55,443 bases of DNA from Acidobacteriota bacterium (GTDB lineage Bacteria > Acidobacteriota > Terriglobia > Terriglobales > Acidobacteriaceae), in assembly GCA_019351975.1 (NCBI GenBank), contig JABBOG010000001.1:84831-140273 (forward strand), written 5' to 3'. This document shows, piece after piece, positions 48,719 through 55,443 of this stretch. A program made the position numbers and the translations under genes. The notes beneath the pieces were generated by a model. That model made no database searches. It had not been told where the DNA came from and saw only the letters and a program-made list of their open reading frames with translations. How positions within the stretch are numbered: position 1 is the first letter of the stretch; the number at the start of each line of letters is the position of its first letter.

Positions 48719-49792
48719 ATGCAGCACGGGATGAGGAGCATGGCATTGAGTCTAAAGTCTTTGAGTATGGGTATTGTGGCGGTGCGAGTGGGTCTGCTGA
48801 CGTCGGTGCTGATGGGGTTTGGTTCGATTGCGGTGGTTGCGCAGACCTGTACGACGCAGGCAAAGATGAGTCCGTCGGTGCGCGATGGTTTGAGCGGTGC
48901 CGTGATGAACCTGGCGCAAGAGATCAAGAGCAATAATGCAGCGAAGGTGCAGGGAGATACGATTGCGGAGTTTGGGAGCGCGTCGGCGTTTGCTCCGACG
49001 GCGGCATTGGTTGCGTCTACGTCCGCAAAAGTAGCTGCGGATGCGTTGGTCGTAACGCAGATTTATATTTTGGATGCACGAAACATTGCACCGGGGGGAA
49101 ACTCCGAGGCTGATTTCAGCTGCGCACTGGCGGGGACGACATCGGAGACGGATTTTTCGATCTCGGGACTGCCTCCGGGCTTGTACGCGTTCGCGATGGT
49201 GGAAGCGAACGGTGATGCACCGTGGATGCTGTCGTTTTTGCTGCGTCAAGATGACGGCGTGTGGAAGCTAGCAGGCTTTTATCCGAAAGACAGGCTTGCG
49301 GCCGGGCATGACGGCGTCTGGTATTGGAATGCTGCGCGCGGATTTGTGAAGGCGAAACAGCCTTGGATCGCGTGGGTTTACTACGGGCTTGCAGATGAGT
49401 TGCTGCGGCCTGCCAGCTTTGCCACGAGCACGAACCTGGACAGGATGCGTGCCGAGCAGACGGCTGCGGCCCCGCCGGAGTTAATCAATGGGATCGGCCC
49501 GGATATGCCGCTTGTGATGAAGTCTACGGACGGAAAGAACGAGTATCGATTCACGAGTATCGTGGCTGGTAACTCAGAGAGCGGGAAGCAGTTGCGATTG
49601 ACGCTGCACATGAATGCGGATTATATGGCGGATGTGCAGGCCGCGAAGGCGCGGAACATCGCGGCTGCAACGACACTGTTCGATGCACACAAGGACCTGC
49701 GCGAGGGAGCGTTCGGGGATGTGTGGATCTTTGCGGACTCGACGGGGTACGCACCCGCGCTTACCGTAGAGCCGATGGCGAGCATTCCGTAG
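48719..49792 (+). CDS. Secreted protein of unknown function
   Basis: The roughly 357-residue product has an N-terminal export signal (ALSLKSLSMGIVAVRVGLLTSVLMGFGSIAVVAQ). Then follows a mature domain with FSISGLPPGLYAFAMVEANGDAPWMLSFLLRQDDGVWKLAGFYPKDRLAAGHDGVWYWNAARGFVKAKQPW (about 140-210), which looks like a folded, beta-rich domain. The start could be 48719, 48731 or 48740; GGCAGG precedes the first. A GCCCAGC/GCTGGGC hairpin (48691-48712) covers that Shine-Dalgarno. I recognise no family. It is divergent from the STN-protein gene by about 115 bp. Confidence 0.68.
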   Translation: MQHGMRSMALSLKSLSMGIVAVRVGLLTSVLMGFGSIAVVAQTCTTQAKMSPSVRDGLSGAVMNLAQEIKSNNAAKVQGDTIAEFGSASAFAPTAALVASTSAKVAADALVVTQIYILDARNIAPGGNSEADFSCALAGTTSETDFSISGLPPGLYAFAMVEANGDAPWMLSFLLRQDDGVWKLAGFYPKDRLAAGHDGVWYWNAARGFVKAKQPWIAWVYYGLADELLRPASFATSTNLDRMRAEQTAAAPPELINGIGPDMPLVMKSTDGKNEYRFTSIVAGNSESGKQLRLTLHMNADYMADVQAAKARNIAAATTLFDAHKDLREGAFGDVWIFADSTGYAPALTVEPMASIP

Positions 49793-49810
49793 CACGATTG
49801 AATTGTTGGC

Positions 49811-49831
49811 TTGACGCAAAAAAGATGTCAA
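49811..49831. promoter_or_regulatory. TTGAC-N11-GTCAA dyad upstream of the nitroreductase
   Basis: Arms TTGAC (49811-49815) and GTCAA (49827-49831) with 11-nt spacing resemble the TTGAC-N9-GTCAA palindrome at the arsenic promoters. The first arm could act as a -35 box for the nitroreductase gene 90 bp downstream, but no good -10 follows. Confidence 0.35.
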
Positions 49832-49921
49832 ATCTTTAACAACGTGATCCGAGCGGTGAAGTAAAGTGTGCGTTCGGTTGGTACCGGCATTTTACTCTGA
49901 TGGCTGCTGGAGAATGGGTTT

Positions 49922-50575
49922 ATGACAAACGAGCGCAAGACGCTGGAGCAGGCAGTACGGGAGCGGAGATCAACGCCGAGCTTTGACGGAGAGGCGATCC
50001 CGGCGGCCGACCTTCGGCAGATTCTTGATGCAGGCTTGAGGGCCCCGAGCGGGTATAACATGCAGCCCTGGCGGTTCATTGTGGTGCAGCATCCGGAGCA
50101 GCGGCGGCGGATACGAGCGGCAAGCTATAACCAGGCCAAGGTGGAGGAGGCATCGGCGATTGTGGTCGCGTGCGGTGACCGTGACGGGTGGCGCAGGGAC
50201 TTAGAAGAGATGCTCAGGATGGGTCGCGCCGGCGGTATGCCGGAGTCGTATGCCGCACAGGCCGCAGCGAATGTGCCCGGATATCTTTCAGGTTTTTCTG
50301 ATGATCAGATGAAGGGTTGGTTGAACAAACAGGTGACCATTGCCACAACAACGATGCTGTGGATGGCCGAGGTGATGGGGTATGACACAGCGATCCTGGA
50401 AGGGTTTGAGCAGCAGAGAATATGCGAAACGCTACGGCTGCCCATGAGCTACTGGGTTGTGTCGCTGCTCGCGATAGGGCACTTGAAGGGGGCGGATAAG
50501 TTCGATGGCGGCCGTTTCGATACGTCGCACACGCTGTTTGGGGAAGAGTTCGGAAAGCCGCTGAAGCTTGGTTGA
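49922..50575 (+). CDS. Nitroreductase-family flavoprotein
   Basis: The 217-residue product begins with the FMN-binding ERRSTPSFDG, then ADLRQILDAGLRAPSGYNMQPWRFIVVQHPEQRRR (about 30-65) and continues with a C-terminal KPLKLG. Members reduce nitroaromatics, quinones or flavins with NAD(P)H; the substrate is unknown. The start codon follows a short gap upstream with a TTGAC/GTCAA dyad that could mediate induction. No neighbouring gene suggests a pathway. Confidence 0.9.
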   Translation: MTNERKTLEQAVRERRSTPSFDGEAIPAADLRQILDAGLRAPSGYNMQPWRFIVVQHPEQRRRIRAASYNQAKVEEASAIVVACGDRDGWRRDLEEMLRMGRAGGMPESYAAQAAANVPGYLSGFSDDQMKGWLNKQVTIATTTMLWMAEVMGYDTAILEGFEQQRICETLRLPMSYWVVSLLAIGHLKGADKFDGGRFDTSHTLFGEEFGKPLKLG

Positions 50576-50662
50576 TGCCGAGTTTGGGTTGTGGAAATCT
50601 CATTGTCGAGCTTCGCACCTGTAAAGTGATATGCAAAGGATAAATTGCAGGTGAGGCTTGGC

Positions 50663-51625
50663 ATGAAGAGGTTTGGGCGGTTGCTGCTGCTGGTGGTTGT
50701 CGTGGTGTTAGCTGGCAGCATCGTGTTTTATAAACGGCCACTGTGGGTGGAGCAGCAGAACGTTCACTTTGGACTTTTTCTGCATAGGGTGCAGAGTAAT
50801 TATGTGATGACGCCAGAAGGTAGGGTGCATTACTACGAAGCGGAACCCAGGATTCCTGGGGGTGGCGTTCCACTGGTTCTGGTGCATGGGCTGGGGGACC
50901 GCGGGGAGAGCTGGGCTCCGATGCTTGAGCGGCTGAAAAAAGATGGATTTCATGTGTACGCGCCTGATCTGCTCGGATATGGGCGATCTCCGAAGCCATC
51001 GGACAGTGATTATTCGATTGGAACGGAAGAGAAGTTCGTCACAGATTTTATTGATTCGATTGGGCTTCAGAAGACGGATATCGGCGGATGGTCCATGGGA
51101 GGGTGGATCGCACTGAAGGTAGCGATGGATCATCCCGATCTTGTGGACCGCGTGGTGGTGTATGACAGCGCGGGAATTCGATATCAGGTCCCAGGCGGAG
51201 CGCAGCTGTTTCATCCTACGGATGGGCCAGAGTTACAGCGGTTGGCGAGCCTGTTAGAGCCAGGCTCGAAGCCACTGCCGCGATTTGTAAGACGCGATGC
51301 GCTGCGAAGGATGGGACGGGAGCAATGGGTCGTTGACCGCAGTGTGGCGTCGATGGAGTCAGGTAAAGATGTTCTGGATGGGGCGTTGGGCGGATTGACC
51401 GAGCCGCTGCTGATTGTTTGGGGGAGCGATGATGGGCTGCTGCCGCTGTGTGTCGGCGAGAAGATGCATGCGCTTGATCCGAGGTCGGAGCTGGATGTAG
51501 TGGAGGGCTGTGGTCATCTTGCACCTAAGACGTGTTCGAGGCGAGTGGCTGCAGCGACTGCGTCATTCCTGAAGGCGAATCCTGCACCGGTTGGTGGAGA
51601 GCAACGACTTGCGAAGGCTAAGTAG
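50663..51625 (+). CDS. Alpha/beta hydrolase, membrane-anchored
   Basis: The 320-residue product has one N-terminal membrane anchor (about 5-23) and an alpha/beta hydrolase domain. The oxyanion-hole segment is LVHGLGDRGESW (about 73), the nucleophile S144 lies in GGWSMGGW, the acid is probably in VWGSDDGLLP (about 260), and the catalytic His is in VEGCGHLAPK (about 285). GAGG precedes the ATG at 50663 by 6 nt, so I reject the longer frame from 50645. It is likely a lipase/esterase-like enzyme facing the periplasm; substrate unknown. Confidence 0.88.
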   Translation: MKRFGRLLLLVVVVVLAGSIVFYKRPLWVEQQNVHFGLFLHRVQSNYVMTPEGRVHYYEAEPRIPGGGVPLVLVHGLGDRGESWAPMLERLKKDGFHVYAPDLLGYGRSPKPSDSDYSIGTEEKFVTDFIDSIGLQKTDIGGWSMGGWIALKVAMDHPDLVDRVVVYDSAGIRYQVPGGAQLFHPTDGPELQRLASLLEPGSKPLPRFVRRDALRRMGREQWVVDRSVASMESGKDVLDGALGGLTEPLLIVWGSDDGLLPLCVGEKMHALDPRSELDVVEGCGHLAPKTCSRRVAAATASFLKANPAPVGGEQRLAKAK

Positions 51626-51668
51626 GACATGCTGGAAACTCGATAGGGGTCAGGCGGTACACTAAGGC

Positions 51669-52205
51669 ATGCATTTGCCGGGATTCAAGACCGAGAATGA
51701 AGATAAACCTGCGCATGCGCCTGAAGTTGAGGTGCGTATTCGTGGACTGATGATGGATCCGTCGACCAAGATGCCGATTGTCGTGCTGAATGATCTGGCT
51801 GGTGAAGTGGTGCTGCCGATCTGGGTGGGTTTGTTTGAGGCAAATGCGATTGCGCTGGAGATTGAGAAGGCGACGACGCCGAGGCCGATGACGCACGATC
51901 TTTTGCGGAGCGCGATCGACGGGCTGAATGCGCGGGTCACCAGGGTAGTGGTTGGCGCGTTGCGAGAAGATACGTTCCACGCGACGATCTGGATGGACCA
52001 TGCGGGAGAGGTTGTGGCGCTGGATGCGCGGCCGTCGGATGCAATTGCTCTAGCGTTGCGGTCAGATTGCCCGATCTTTGTCTCGCATGATGTATATGAA
52101 CATGCGAAGCGGGCTTCGAATGGGTCGACGTCGCTGAGTCCGGAGGACTTGCGGCGGTGGCTGGAGAACCTGAACGACGACGAGATGGGCCGTTACAAGA
52201 TGTGA
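51669..52205 (+). CDS. Bifunctional nuclease family protein (DUF151)
   Basis: The 178-residue product matches DUF151: MPIVVLNDLAGEVVLPIWVGLFEANAIALEIEKATTPRPMTHDLL (about 36-80), then HATIWMDHAGEVVALDARPSDAIALALRSDCPIFV (about 105-140). Plant and Thermotoga members bind DNA or act as nucleases; others may respond to stress. Residues after about 145 form a charged helical tail. Its start lies 43 bp from the hydrolase stop, in the same direction. Confidence 0.9.
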   Translation: MHLPGFKTENEDKPAHAPEVEVRIRGLMMDPSTKMPIVVLNDLAGEVVLPIWVGLFEANAIALEIEKATTPRPMTHDLLRSAIDGLNARVTRVVVGALREDTFHATIWMDHAGEVVALDARPSDAIALALRSDCPIFVSHDVYEHAKRASNGSTSLSPEDLRRWLENLNDDEMGRYKM

Positions 52206-52319
52206 CGGGGAAGGTGGCGGGTTCGTGGCTGCCTGGTTCTGGTTGTTGCTTGATATGCTGGATATATCGGCTCAGTAATCCAATCCGCTGCGTTTGTTAA
52301 TCTTGCATTGTTTGAGCGG

Positions 52320-53411
52320 ATGGTGCATACGCGACCTCCGGAGTTGGCAGCGATCCGGAACTTTTTGCTGCTGCAGTATCCGTTGGCGCTGGGCACGGCT
52401 ATCCATGCGATACCGCTGATAGCTGCCCTCCATGCGGCGGTGCCGGGGGCGAGGGTGGTGGCGGCTGCAAGTGGGTTTGCGCTGGAAGTTTTGCGGGGGA
52501 ATCCAGGACTGGAGCGGGTGATTGCGACGCCGAGCCCACTGCGAGAGTTGCTGCCAGCGGCGAACGCAATTCGGAGGGCAAAGGTCTTTGGGTGCGAGCA
52601 CTATGCCGTGCTGCTGACGACAGGCAATGAGCGGTCAAGGACGATGCTGGCTTCGGTGCTTGCGGGGGCTGTGAACAGGGTGGGTTTTACGATTGTGCCG
52701 GAGCTGGCAGAGGTCTCGCTGCAGTACGATCCGCGAATCAGTCAGATCGCGAATAATCTTCGAATTGTTGGGGCACTAGGTCATGGTGCAGCGTTGGTGG
52801 AGAAGCTGGAGGAAGATCCGGGACTGCTGGAGCCGCAGGTTTTTCCTTCGGCCGAGGATGTGGAAAAGGCGCACCAATTGCTAAAAGAGCAGGGGGTGGA
52901 TGAGAGCAGGCCGTTCGGCGTGTTTATCACGCAAACGAGCCCGACTCAGCGTAAGTCCTGGAGTGAAGAGAGGTTTCGTGCGGCGGCTGAGATGCTGCAG
53001 CGCGAGTATGGGATGCAGATCGTGTTTGCGGGAACGGCGGGGGAATCGGCTGCGATTGAGGCCCTGCGTGCTGGGATTGCGTTTCGTACGGCGAGCGTGG
53101 CGGGGCAGACGGGGCTGCTGGAGTTGTCGGCACTATTGGGGCTAGCAGACGTAGCGCTGACACTGGATACGGGGCCGATGCACCTGGCGCGGGCGATGCG
53201 ACTACCCATGGTAGTGATTGCGCCGGCGTGGTCGCCGCCCGTGGAGTGGCTGCCACTGGGAAATCCCCGCGCGCGAATCCTGAAGAATGCGGAGATGGAG
53301 ATGGCTCCGCTGGATTATGTGATTGACGAAGTGAGCGTCGCCGAGGTGGAGGCGAGTTTGCGCGAGTTGCTGAAGCTGTATCCGCCACGGACATTCTCCT
53401 GGCGGCAATAG
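52320..53411 (+). CDS. Glycosyltransferase family 9 (heptosyltransferase-like)
   Basis: The 363-residue product has the two-domain GT-B fold of ADP-heptose:LPS heptosyltransferases: RNFLLLQYPLALGTAIHAIPLIAALHAAVPGARV (about 14-50), YAVLLTTGNERSRTM (about 97-111), ITQTSPTQRKSWSEERFRAAAEML (about 200) and VFAGTAGESAAIEAL followed by ALLGLADVALTLDTGPMHLARAMRLPMVVIAP (about 270-300). It likely adds a heptose or other sugar to LPS core or another glycan. The ATG at 52320 is preferred over TTG 52308. Canonical motif residues such as the DTGPMHLA loop are intact. Confidence 0.93.
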   Translation: MVHTRPPELAAIRNFLLLQYPLALGTAIHAIPLIAALHAAVPGARVVAAASGFALEVLRGNPGLERVIATPSPLRELLPAANAIRRAKVFGCEHYAVLLTTGNERSRTMLASVLAGAVNRVGFTIVPELAEVSLQYDPRISQIANNLRIVGALGHGAALVEKLEEDPGLLEPQVFPSAEDVEKAHQLLKEQGVDESRPFGVFITQTSPTQRKSWSEERFRAAAEMLQREYGMQIVFAGTAGESAAIEALRAGIAFRTASVAGQTGLLELSALLGLADVALTLDTGPMHLARAMRLPMVVIAPAWSPPVEWLPLGNPRARILKNAEMEMAPLDYVIDEVSVAEVEASLRELLKLYPPRTFSWRQ

Positions 53412-53478
53412 GGGAGAGTCTGTGCACTATGTTGCGACTGATTCGAGTCTCGCTACCTCTCTGCAGATCGGGAAGGGA

Positions 53479-54102
53479 TTAGGTGAGATCGTCAGTGTCG
53501 AAGGTGGGGAGTTTGCGTCCGAGGCGGCTGAGGTCGTGGGGTTCGGAGGCGATGGTGGTGAGTGCGGCGTCGATCTCGGCTTCGTTGGGTGCATCGGCTT
53601 GAGCAGAGAGTTTTTTGTGTTCGTCGGGAAGCTTGATGGATTCGAGAAGAACGACGACGTGAGCGACGGCGGTACCATCCTGGGACAGACCTTCGGGGGT
53701 CTTGCCTTTGATGCTGACGTTGTTGATATCGAGATGCAGGAGATCGGCGACGCGCTCGCGCATCTCGGCTGCGATAGGGACGATCTTGGGACGATGCATG
53801 ATGAGGACGCAGTCGATGTTGACGATCTTGAACCCAACGAGGGCGATCTCTTCAAGAGCGGTGTTTAGGAAGACGGTGGAGTCTGCCCCCTTCCATTTGG
53901 GATCGGTGGGAGGGAAGAAGGTGCCGATATCGCCGGCGGAGACGGCACCGAGGAGGGCGTCAGTGATGGCGTGAAGGAGGAGGTCGCCGTCGGAGTGGCC
54001 AGCGAGACCTTCGGGGTGGTCGATGTGAAGGCCACCGATGACGAGGGGAACGCCTGCTTTGAAGGCGTGGGAGTCGAAGCCGAGGCCGATGCGCATGCTC
54101 AT
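53479..54102 (-). CDS. ispF: 2-C-methyl-D-erythritol 2,4-cyclodiphosphate synthase
   Basis: IspF cyclises the diphosphocytidyl intermediate in the MEP isoprenoid pathway. The N-terminal 160 residues are canonical: metal ligands in GFDSHAF (D10, H12), GHSDGDLLLHAITDALLGA (about 45), DIGTFFPPTD (about 67) and SIKGKTPEGL (about 140). The protein is about 207 residues, roughly 45 longer than typical IspF; the tail (EHKKLSAQADAPNEAEIDAALTT...) is charged and predicted unstructured. Start MSMRIGLG is chosen; ATG at 54096 or 54111 is possible. IspD is not adjacent. Confidence 0.95.
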   Translation of the reverse strand: MSMRIGLGFDSHAFKAGVPLVIGGLHIDHPEGLAGHSDGDLLLHAITDALLGAVSAGDIGTFFPPTDPKWKGADSTVFLNTALEEIALVGFKIVNIDCVLIMHRPKIVPIAAEMRERVADLLHLDINNVSIKGKTPEGLSQDGTAVAHVVVLLESIKLPDEHKKLSAQADAPNEAEIDAALTTIASEPHDLSRLGRKLPTFDTDDLT

Positions 54103-54488
54103 TGCGATCATTCTAAATCGCGGGAGCGGGGAAGCGATGGAGGATGTTGCAAACGGTCGCCGGGAACGCTGTTCGCAGTGAGGTTTTGGTGAGGAACTCC
54201 GGAGGCATTTTTGATGCTGTTGCGGGAGAGAGCACGCATGGATTTGGGCCGCCAGGCTGCGATGGCGAAGGTGAGAACGATGGGGATGTTTGTGAAGAGA
54301 AGTCGTTCCATGGCAAACTCCGGGACTCGGACGCTGAGTCGAAGCGGTAGGAGATGGCGTTGTGACGCTATACGAGGGGCCGCACATCCACGTTCAATGT
54401 AGGAGACGTGTGTGGGATGAGGTTCGTTACGCGATGGAGCGCGTGAAACTATCGATGGTCGATCAGGATTTACGCGAGTCGCGCGGTG

Positions 54489-55091
54489 TTACGTTGCACT
54501 GCGTACGATGTCCAGGAAGAGTTGGTGGACGCGGGTGTCCTCTGAGAGTTCGGGGTGGAAGGTGGCAGCGAGGAGGTTGCCCTGGCGAATGAGTACAGGG
54601 CTGGCGGCGATGCCGCCGGTGGTCTCGCGGTTGGCGAGGCTTTCAACGCCGGGACCGATGCGGGAGATACGCGGCGCGCGAATGAAGACCATTTCCAGTG
54701 GGCCGCCGGGGAGAATTGTTTCGGAGGTGAGGATGGCGGAGTCGTTCTGGCGACCATAGGCGTTGCGTTCGACGGAAATGTCGAGGACTCCGAAGGACTT
54801 CTGGGCGGGATTGGAGACTTCTTTGGCGAGGAGAATGCAACCGGCGCAGGTGCCGAATACGGGTTTGGTGCGAACGAAGGCGTTGAGGATGTCGTAGAAG
54901 CCGGAGCGCTCGAGGTGCCAGAGGAAGGTAGTGGACTCGCCGCCGGGAAGGACGAGCGCGTCGAGCGGGGCGAGCTGCTCGGGCGTGCGGATGAGTGCGG
55001 TGTTGGCACCGAGGGAGGCGAGGCGGCGGGCGTGGACCTCGAAGGCTCCCTGGAGGGCGAGGACGCCGATGGTTGGAGTGCTGGGGATCAC
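54489..55091 (-). CDS. pdxT: Pyridoxal 5'-phosphate synthase glutaminase subunit
   Basis: PdxT hydrolyses glutamine and passes ammonia to PdxS to make pyridoxal phosphate. The 200-residue amidotransferase has GVLALQGAFEVH near the N-terminus, LVLPGGESTT (about 47), the nucleophile C82 in FGTCAGCILLA, and H179/E181 in TFHPELSED completing the triad. PdxS is not in the window. It is divergent from the SDR fragment by 47 bp. Confidence 0.96.
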   Translation of the reverse strand: MIPSTPTIGVLALQGAFEVHARRLASLGANTALIRTPEQLAPLDALVLPGGESTTFLWHLERSGFYDILNAFVRTKPVFGTCAGCILLAKEVSNPAQKSFGVLDISVERNAYGRQNDSAILTSETILPGGPLEMVFIRAPRISRIGPGVESLANRETTGGIAASPVLIRQGNLLAATFHPELSEDTRVHQLFLDIVRSAT

Positions 55092-55138
55092 GCTTTGATT
55101 TTAGTGCATTGCTGCGGCGTGGGAGCGATCATGCTGCG

Positions 55139-55426
55139 ATGAGCTTGATGGCGGTGTATCCGAGCCTGAAAGGGCGCGCGGTAGTGGTGACGGGCGGAGC
55201 GAGCGGGATTGGAGCAGCGATTGTGGCGGCGTTTGCACGGCAGGGATCGCGAGTGGCATTTGTGGATATCGACGATGAAGCAGCGGATGCGCTGGTGAAG
55301 AGGGTTGGCTCGCTAAAGCGGATGATTGTGCCGGAGGAGGTGGCGCGGCTGGTGATGTTTCTGGCGGCAGATGACAGCTCGGGGATTACCAGCCAGAGCT
55401 ATGTGGTGGATGGTGGCTGGGTGTGA
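55139..55426 (+). pseudogene. SDR-family oxidoreductase with internal in-frame deletion
   Basis: The 95-residue frame joins an intact SDR N-terminus (LKGRAVVVTGGASGIGAAIVAAFARQGSRVAFVDIDDEA; the TGxxxGIG NAD-binding motif at about 17-23) directly to an intact SDR C-terminus (PEEVARLVMFLAADDSSGITSQSYVVDGGWV). The middle of about 150 residues, with the NNAG and catalytic Ser-Tyr-Lys motifs, is missing; the junction is near residue 58 (KRVGS/LKRM). Reading frame is preserved but the enzyme cannot be catalytic. This looks like a genomic deletion that kept frame. An alternative is a novel short protein retaining the Rossmann ends. Confidence 0.85.
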
Positions 55427-55443
55427 GGTTTGGGCGGTTGGGT

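Noticed and set aside
1-55443. tRNA, rRNA, IS elements, prophage or plasmid genes
   Set aside because: I found no transposase, integrase, capsid, replication-initiation gene or tRNA-like cloverleaf with a T-loop; any short element could have been missed by eye.

Overview
The window is about 55 kb of GC-rich chromosomal DNA with densely packed genes on both strands. There is no tRNA or rRNA gene, transposase, phage gene or CRISPR array that I can see. The gene set suggests a soil Acidobacteriota of the Terriglobia type: several ECF sigma/anti-sigma pairs, secretin- and STN-like secreted proteins, LigD, a CPA2 antiporter with USP domains, a GH28 enzyme, and families of short palindromic repeats in the gaps. 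The taxonomic call is inference from this ensemble; no marker gene proves it.

Layout. 1-5.1 kb: rplS, secreted proteins of unknown function, and an ECF sigma/membrane protein/secretin-like cassette. 5.1-12.9 kb: an XRE-cupin regulator, a three-domain LigD (phosphoesterase-ligase-polymerase), a CxxCH protein of unknown function, a PLP aminotransferase divergent from a YmdB-type phosphoesterase across a 39-bp gap holding a perfect inverted repeat, and a 2-keto-4-pentenoate hydratase-like gene. 13.1-19.9 kb: an RND-MFP-TolC efflux operon with 4-bp gene overlaps, preceded by an ECF sigma factor fused to its own zinc-binding anti-sigma-like domain. 20.1-20.6 kb: a small membrane protein behind a structured leader.

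20.7-35.1 kb is a catabolic island. Tyrosine degradation (hppD, hmgA, fahA) and the lower leucine route (acyl-CoA dehydrogenase, methylcrotonyl-CoA carboxylase-type carboxyltransferase, enoyl-CoA hydratase, HMG-CoA lyase-like enzyme) both yield acetoacetate, and a two-subunit 3-oxoacid CoA-transferase (scoA/scoB) lies between them to activate it. Maleylacetoacetate isomerase and the biotin carboxylase subunit are not in the window. A cation/proton antiporter and a GH28 pectinase-like enzyme are interspersed.

35.1-43 kb: a prepilin peptidase, an OprB-type porin divergent from a CsoR/RcnR-family repressor with a clear shared operator, a candidate structured non-coding RNA ending in a strong terminator, thiG, a DUF1015 protein and a secreted beta-propeller protein. 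43-47.6 kb: a SigK/RskA-like pair, then a complete arsenic module (arsR-acr3 divergent from arsM-arsC) whose two promoters share one palindrome. 47.6-55.4 kb: STN-like and other secreted proteins, a nitroreductase, an alpha/beta hydrolase, a DUF151 nuclease-like protein, a GT9 glycosyltransferase, ispF, pdxT and an internally deleted SDR gene.

The most unusual features are a two-hairpin repeat family with fixed 36-37 nt spacing between loops (one copy is translated inside an anti-sigma-like gene), the candidate ncRNA upstream of thiG, and the regulatory dyads at the divergent promoters.
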